Positions 60,127 through 64,000 of a stretch of 64,000 bases of DNA are shown one piece after another (the first letter of the stretch is position 1; every line of letters starts with the position of its first letter). Under the pieces are notes generated by a model. That model did no database searches. It saw nothing but the letters and a program-made list of their open reading frames with translations, and was not told the DNA's origin. Origin of the DNA: an uncultured Gardnerella sp. Its GTDB lineage: Bacteria; Actinomycetota; Actinomycetes; Actinomycetales; Bifidobacteriaceae. The translations under genes and the position numbers were made by a program. The stretch is from NCBI GenBank assembly GCA_947088155.1, contig CAMUFL010000004.1:1-64000 (forward strand). The letters run 5' to 3'.

Positions 60127-62052
60127 ATGACTGTTCGCGGTGATATTCGAAATGTGGCAATTGTGGCGCACGTAGACCACGGTAAGACCACTCTGGTAAA
60201 CGCCATGCTTCAGCAGTCGCACGTATTTTCTGAGCGTGAAGAAGTTCCAGATCGCGTTATGGATTCCAATGATTTGGAACGCGAAAAGGGCATTACTATT
60301 CTTGCTAAGAACACTGCTGTTCAGTACACAGGTCCATTAGCTGAAAAGTATGGTCATCCAGAAGGTATCACTATTAACGTTATTGATACTCCAGGTCACG
60401 CTGATTTCGGTGGTGAGGTCGAGCGTGGTATCTCTATGGTTGACGGCGTTGTTTTGTTGGTTGACGCTTCTGAAGGTCCTCTTCCACAGACTCGCTTTGT
60501 GCTTCGTAAAGCTTTGGAAGCTAAGCTTCCTGTTATTTTGTGCGTAAATAAGGTAGATCGTCCAGATGCTCGTATTGAAGAAGTTGTTGGCGAATCTACA
60601 GATTTGCTTCTTGGCTTGGCTCAGGATGTTGTTGAGGAAGGTATTGACCTCGATCTCGACGCTTTGCTTGATTTGCCAGTAATTTATTGCGCTGCTAAAG
60701 CTGGTTATGCTTCTGTTAATCAGCCTGCGAATGGTGCTCTTCCGGATAACGATAATTTGGAGCCATTGTTTGATTCTATTATTTCAAACATTCCAGCTCC
60801 TGAATACGAAGAAGGCGCTCCTCTTCAAGCTCATGTTGCAAACATTGATTCCTCTGACTTCTTGGGTCGTCTTGGTTTAGTGCGAATTTACAATGGTACT
60901 TTGGAAAAGGGCAAGACTTACGGTCTTTCTCGTGTCGATGGTTCCATTGAAAACTTCCGTGTTTCTGAGCTTCTTCGCACTCAAGGTTTGGAGCGCACTC
61001 CTGTAGCTTCTGCAGGTCCTGGCGATATTGTGGCTGTTGCAGGCGTAAACGACATTATGATTGGTGAAACTATCGTTGACCAGAATGATCCAAAGCCGCT
61101 TCCATTGATTCATGTCGACGATCCTGCAATTTCTATGACTTTCGGCGTGAACGATTCTCCTCTTGCTGGAACTGAAGGCAAAGATCATAAGCTTACTGCT
61201 CGTATGATTAAGGATCGTTTGGATCGCGAGCTTATTGGTAACGTTTCTATTAAGGTTATTCCGACTGAGCGCCCAGATGCTTGGGAAGTTCAAGGTCGTG
61301 GCGAGCTTGCTTTGGCTGTGTTAGCTGAGCAGATGCGTCGCGAGGGCTACGAGCTTACAGTTGGTCGTCCTCAGGTCGTTACCAAGACTATTGATGGTCA
61401 AATTAATGAGCCTATGGAAAGCACTACGATTGATGTCCCAGAAGAATACATGGGTACCGTCACTCAGCTTATGGCTGATCGTAAGGGTCGTATGGATTCT
61501 ATGAGCAACCACGGTTCTGGTTGGGTTCGTTTGCAATTTACTGTTCCTTCTCGCGGTCTTATCGGTTTCCGCACTGCTTTGCTTTCTGCTACTCGCGGAA
61601 CTGGTATTGCAAGCTCTATTTCCGCCGGTTATGCTCCATGGGCTGGTCAGATTGTGACTCGTCAGAATGGTTCCATGGTTTGCGATCGCAAGGGTGTTGC
61701 AACTCCTTATGCTATGCAGCGTTTGCAAGCTCGTGGTATCTTCTTCGTTGATCCACAAAGCCCAGTTTACGAAGGACAAATCGTTGGTATTAACAATAAG
61801 CCAGATGAGCTGGATGTAAATATTACGCTTGCTAAGCACATGACTAACATGCGTTCTTCAACTGCTGACGTGCTTGAAACTTTAACTCCACCAATTAAGA
61901 TGAGCTTGGAAGAGTCTCTTGACTTCGCTAACGAAGACGAGTGCGTGGAAGTTACGCCTGAAGCAATTCGCGTGCGCAAGATTATTTTGAGCCGCGATGA
62001 GTGGTACAAGTGGCGTGCTAAGCAGCGTCGTCAAAACAACAACGCTGCATGA
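60127..62052 (+). CDS. typA: ribosome-associated GTPase TypA/BipA
   Basis: 641 residues from the ATG at 60127 (a GTG immediately before it is less likely). G motifs: AHVDHGKTTL, GITI, DTPGHADFGGEVERG and NKVDRPDA; later domains match EF-G-like III/V and the TypA-specific end (HMTNMRSS, RKIILSRDEWYKWRAKQRR). It acts in ribosome assembly and stress adaptation. Confidence 0.96.
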   Translation: MTVRGDIRNVAIVAHVDHGKTTLVNAMLQQSHVFSEREEVPDRVMDSNDLEREKGITILAKNTAVQYTGPLAEKYGHPEGITINVIDTPGHADFGGEVERGISMVDGVVLLVDASEGPLPQTRFVLRKALEAKLPVILCVNKVDRPDARIEEVVGESTDLLLGLAQDVVEEGIDLDLDALLDLPVIYCAAKAGYASVNQPANGALPDNDNLEPLFDSIISNIPAPEYEEGAPLQAHVANIDSSDFLGRLGLVRIYNGTLEKGKTYGLSRVDGSIENFRVSELLRTQGLERTPVASAGPGDIVAVAGVNDIMIGETIVDQNDPKPLPLIHVDDPAISMTFGVNDSPLAGTEGKDHKLTARMIKDRLDRELIGNVSIKVIPTERPDAWEVQGRGELALAVLAEQMRREGYELTVGRPQVVTKTIDGQINEPMESTTIDVPEEYMGTVTQLMADRKGRMDSMSNHGSGWVRLQFTVPSRGLIGFRTALLSATRGTGIASSISAGYAPWAGQIVTRQNGSMVCDRKGVATPYAMQRLQARGIFFVDPQSPVYEGQIVGINNKPDELDVNITLAKHMTNMRSSTADVLETLTPPIKMSLEESLDFANEDECVEVTPEAIRVRKIILSRDEWYKWRAKQRRQNNNAA

Positions 62053-62094
62053 TAATCGCAATATACCAATTAGTGATGGAACGTTAGGCTTATT

Positions 62095-62502
62095 ATGTTG
62101 TCGAAACCGTGGTCGCATCGCTTGCCTTCGTGGGGCAGGTATGCGACCACGTGTGTTTCTGCGCTAATATGCGCGTTGATTGGTACGTTTGCTCATCGCT
62201 GCGGTGCAGTGGATAATATTCCTTACGGATTTGCATTATCTATGCTTTTGTTATTTTTGTCTGCTTGGTGTGCAAGATCTCGTAGTGGTTGGAGTGGATT
62301 ATTTATTCATGCAATAGTTTTTTCATTCGTAGCTTGGCTTATTGCTTTAGATTTTGTTGGTAGCGCAATTCTTGTACCTGTTGGTTTCACAATACCGTTG
62401 CCATGGTGTTCGCAATATGTTGGATATTTTTGGCTTTTCGGCATTCTTGTTGCTCACTTAGTTTTGCTTTGTATGCCTCAGCGTTGGTTTGTTATTGAAT
62501 AG
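62095..62502 (+). CDS. small integral membrane protein
   Basis: 135 residues with four hydrophobic segments (about 20-37, 43-57, 68-85, 105-127). It resembles short actinobacterial membrane proteins of the DUF6113 kind, but this was judged by eye and is not firm. A perfect 10-bp inverted repeat (GTGGTCGCAT/ATGCGACCAC, 62109-62150) lies in its first codons. Function unknown. Confidence 0.65.
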   Translation: MLSKPWSHRLPSWGRYATTCVSALICALIGTFAHRCGAVDNIPYGFALSMLLLFLSAWCARSRSGWSGLFIHAIVFSFVAWLIALDFVGSAILVPVGFTIPLPWCSQYVGYFWLFGILVAHLVLLCMPQRWFVIE

Positions 62503-62627
62503 TAAAATAAGTAAAGAATTTGCAATAATCTAAGCTCAATTTTGCATAAAAAGCAGTATTAAGCAGTATTTTTTACAGTAGTCTTGATTACAATATTCTT
62601 AACTGCAACAGTTTTTAAGGAATAGTC

Positions 62628-63626
62628 ATGAATGGTAATAAGAACAGTCAGAGTGCTCGTAAATTATGCTATTTAGGACCGGAAGGTTCTTTTACTCATC
62701 ATGCATCTTTAAAAGTTCAAGAACAATGTCAATCATTTGATAATTTGCGACTTATTCCAACTGCTTGCGAGAATGTTCTTAGTATTGCTAGTGAAATTGA
62801 AGAGCATCACCATTGGGGTGTTATTGCGTGGGAAAACAATATTGAAGGCGTTGTAATACCTAATTTAGATTTACTCATTGATGCAAAGAATATGGTTGGT
62901 ATTGCTCGAATAGGCGTTGATATTAGTTTTGATGCTGTTGTTTGCAAATCAGATTCAATCGATAATTGCTCTACTATTGTTGCTCACCCTCACGCGTTGG
63001 CGCAATGTCGTAAGTTTTCTCAAGAGCGCGGTTTACAAGAAAAAACTGCGTCTTCAAATGCTGCTGCTTGTAGGGATTTAGTTCCTGGCGAAGTTGCTTT
63101 ATGTCCTAAAATTTGTGCTGATTTATACAATAGGCAGATTGTGAGCGAAGCAGTTGAAGATTTTTCTGGCGCGCGCACTGAATTTTTAGTGTTAGCTCCT
63201 CGAGATCAGGCTTTAGATTTTGTTAATGTGCAGCGAGAAAATTTTTCATCTTTTTCATCAATTATTGCGTTTATTCCGCGTTCTACAGGTGCTGGAGTGT
63301 TAGCAAATTTGCTTGATGTTGTGCGAGATCATGGCCTTAATATGACTTCCTTTATGTCTAGACCAATTAAAGGGCAGGATGGTTTATACAGTTTTATTGC
63401 AACTGTTGATGCTGCTCCTTGGGATTCTACGTGTAAAGCTATGATTCAAGAGGTTGTTGAACATGGTGATTGGGTTCGAGTTTTAGCAGTGTATTCTTCT
63501 GATAAACGCAAGAATCCGGTGATGAATGATTGGATGCTACCTCATGGTGGAGTGTGTGTTGATGCTTCGGTTGATGCTTTGCGTAATTTGAACGTAATGC
63601 GTGCAGAAAGAGAATTATTATGGTAG
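62628..63626 (+). CDS. pheA: prephenate dehydratase
   Basis: 332 residues, with AAGGAA before the ATG. CYLGPEGSFTHHASL opens the catalytic domain, and the ACT regulatory domain is seen near 225-285 (GVLANLLDVVRDHGLNMTSFMSRP), which normally senses phenylalanine; the usual ESRP reads MSRP. It turns prephenate into phenylpyruvate. There is no chorismate mutase fusion. tyrA overlaps its end by seven bases. Confidence 0.93.
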   Translation: MNGNKNSQSARKLCYLGPEGSFTHHASLKVQEQCQSFDNLRLIPTACENVLSIASEIEEHHHWGVIAWENNIEGVVIPNLDLLIDAKNMVGIARIGVDISFDAVVCKSDSIDNCSTIVAHPHALAQCRKFSQERGLQEKTASSNAAACRDLVPGEVALCPKICADLYNRQIVSEAVEDFSGARTEFLVLAPRDQALDFVNVQRENFSSFSSIIAFIPRSTGAGVLANLLDVVRDHGLNMTSFMSRPIKGQDGLYSFIATVDAAPWDSTCKAMIQEVVEHGDWVRVLAVYSSDKRKNPVMNDWMLPHGGVCVDASVDALRNLNVMRAERELLW

Positions 63627-64000
63627 AAGATGCTGAATTTTCGCAAAAATTTTCTGTTGGCATTGTAGGTCTTGGTCTTATTGGCGGATCTCTTGCAAAA
63701 CGACTTGCTAAACTGGCAAATTGCAACGTATATGCATGGAATCGTCATAATGAGCCTTATGACGAAGCTAAAAGTTTAGGAATTACTTGCGTAGAAAAAG
63801 TGCAGGATTTAGCAAAACTTCGTCCAAATGTTTTGATTTTATGCAATGCTTTAGCTGCTATGCCAAGTATTTTGCATGAAATTGCACCTTATATTGACAA
63901 ATCTTGCACAACTATTAGCGATGTTGGCAGCGTAAAAACTTTAGTTCGAGAGCAAGTAAAAGACGCAGGTTTGCAAGATTGTTACGTTGGTGCGCATCCG
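63620..64000 (+). CDS. tyrA: prephenate dehydrogenase, 3' end outside window
   Basis: The frame opens with ATGGTAG, overlapping the pheA stop, and stays open to the window end (127 codons). VGIVGLGLIGGSLAKRL is a Rossmann nucleotide-binding site, ISDVGSVK the conserved region before the active site, and the last residues GAHP fit the GAHPMAG motif of TyrA. It makes 4-hydroxyphenylpyruvate for tyrosine. Partial, so no regulatory domain can be judged. Confidence 0.88.
   Translation, partial: MVEDAEFSQKFSVGIVGLGLIGGSLAKRLAKLANCNVYAWNRHNEPYDEAKSLGITCVEKVQDLAKLRPNVLILCNALAAMPSILHEIAPYIDKSCTTISDVGSVKTLVREQVKDAGLQDCYVGAHP

Overview
The window reads as an actinobacterial chromosome of the Bifidobacteriaceae, most likely Gardnerella. 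The coding sequences are AT-rich for an actinobacterium, but the gene set and order are bifidobacterial: a long IleRS behind an actinobacterial T-box, DUF3107, a DivIVA-domain protein, ftsZ-sepF, a zincin_2-type protein, a YlbL-like Lon protease, ribosomal protein bL37 and a xerD-parA pair. The genus is an inference from these features; no 16S rRNA gene is present.

Layout. 1-5672: the 3' part of a very large wall-anchored subtilase. 5673-11957: a sortase-assembled pilus operon (Rib-domain LPKTG protein, major pilin, class C sortase). It is preceded by a promoter whose 18-base spacer between -35 and -10 contains a run of ten G, the architecture of a phase-variable promoter. 11958-12389: a gene-free stretch of inverted repeats. 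12390-14377: tRNA-Lys, xseA, xseB. 14378-15245: a repeat block, tRNA-Arg, a truncated antitoxin-like gene and the ileS T-box. 15246-31818: ileS, murI, a VKOR-family protein, a PHP phosphoesterase, a MITE-like element, DUF3107, an APH-like protein, a UvrD-like helicase, a zincin_2 protein, a Lon-like protease, tRNA-Val, a DivIVA-like protein, recO and uppS. 31836-39488: an M20 peptidase, a thiamine-binding protein, glyS, dusB, ftsZ, sepF, trmB and tRNA-Glu. 39778-45416: an orphan YkoE-type ECF S component, hairpin repeats, tRNA(CAT), a fructokinase, aminopeptidase P and folC.

45430-50171 (minus strand) is a compact set: an exonuclease, a MurE-like ligase with an acidic insertion, an ATP-grasp ligase resembling D-aspartate ligase, and an aspartate/glutamate racemase. 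Together they suggest synthesis of a D-Asp peptidoglycan cross-bridge. 50294-56375: a SigH-like sigma factor, the 24-residue bL37 gene, ybaK, gap, a thiamine pyrophosphokinase and asnB. 56376-58000: infC (apparent ATT start), rpmI and rplT behind a structured leader. 58088-64000: xerD, parA, typA, a small membrane protein, pheA and the start of tyrA.

The strongest candidates for a second look are the poly-G promoter of the pilus operon, the D-Asp cross-bridge cassette, several families of small intergenic repeats (two near tRNA genes), a MITE-like element, and an antitoxin remnant abutting tRNA-Arg.
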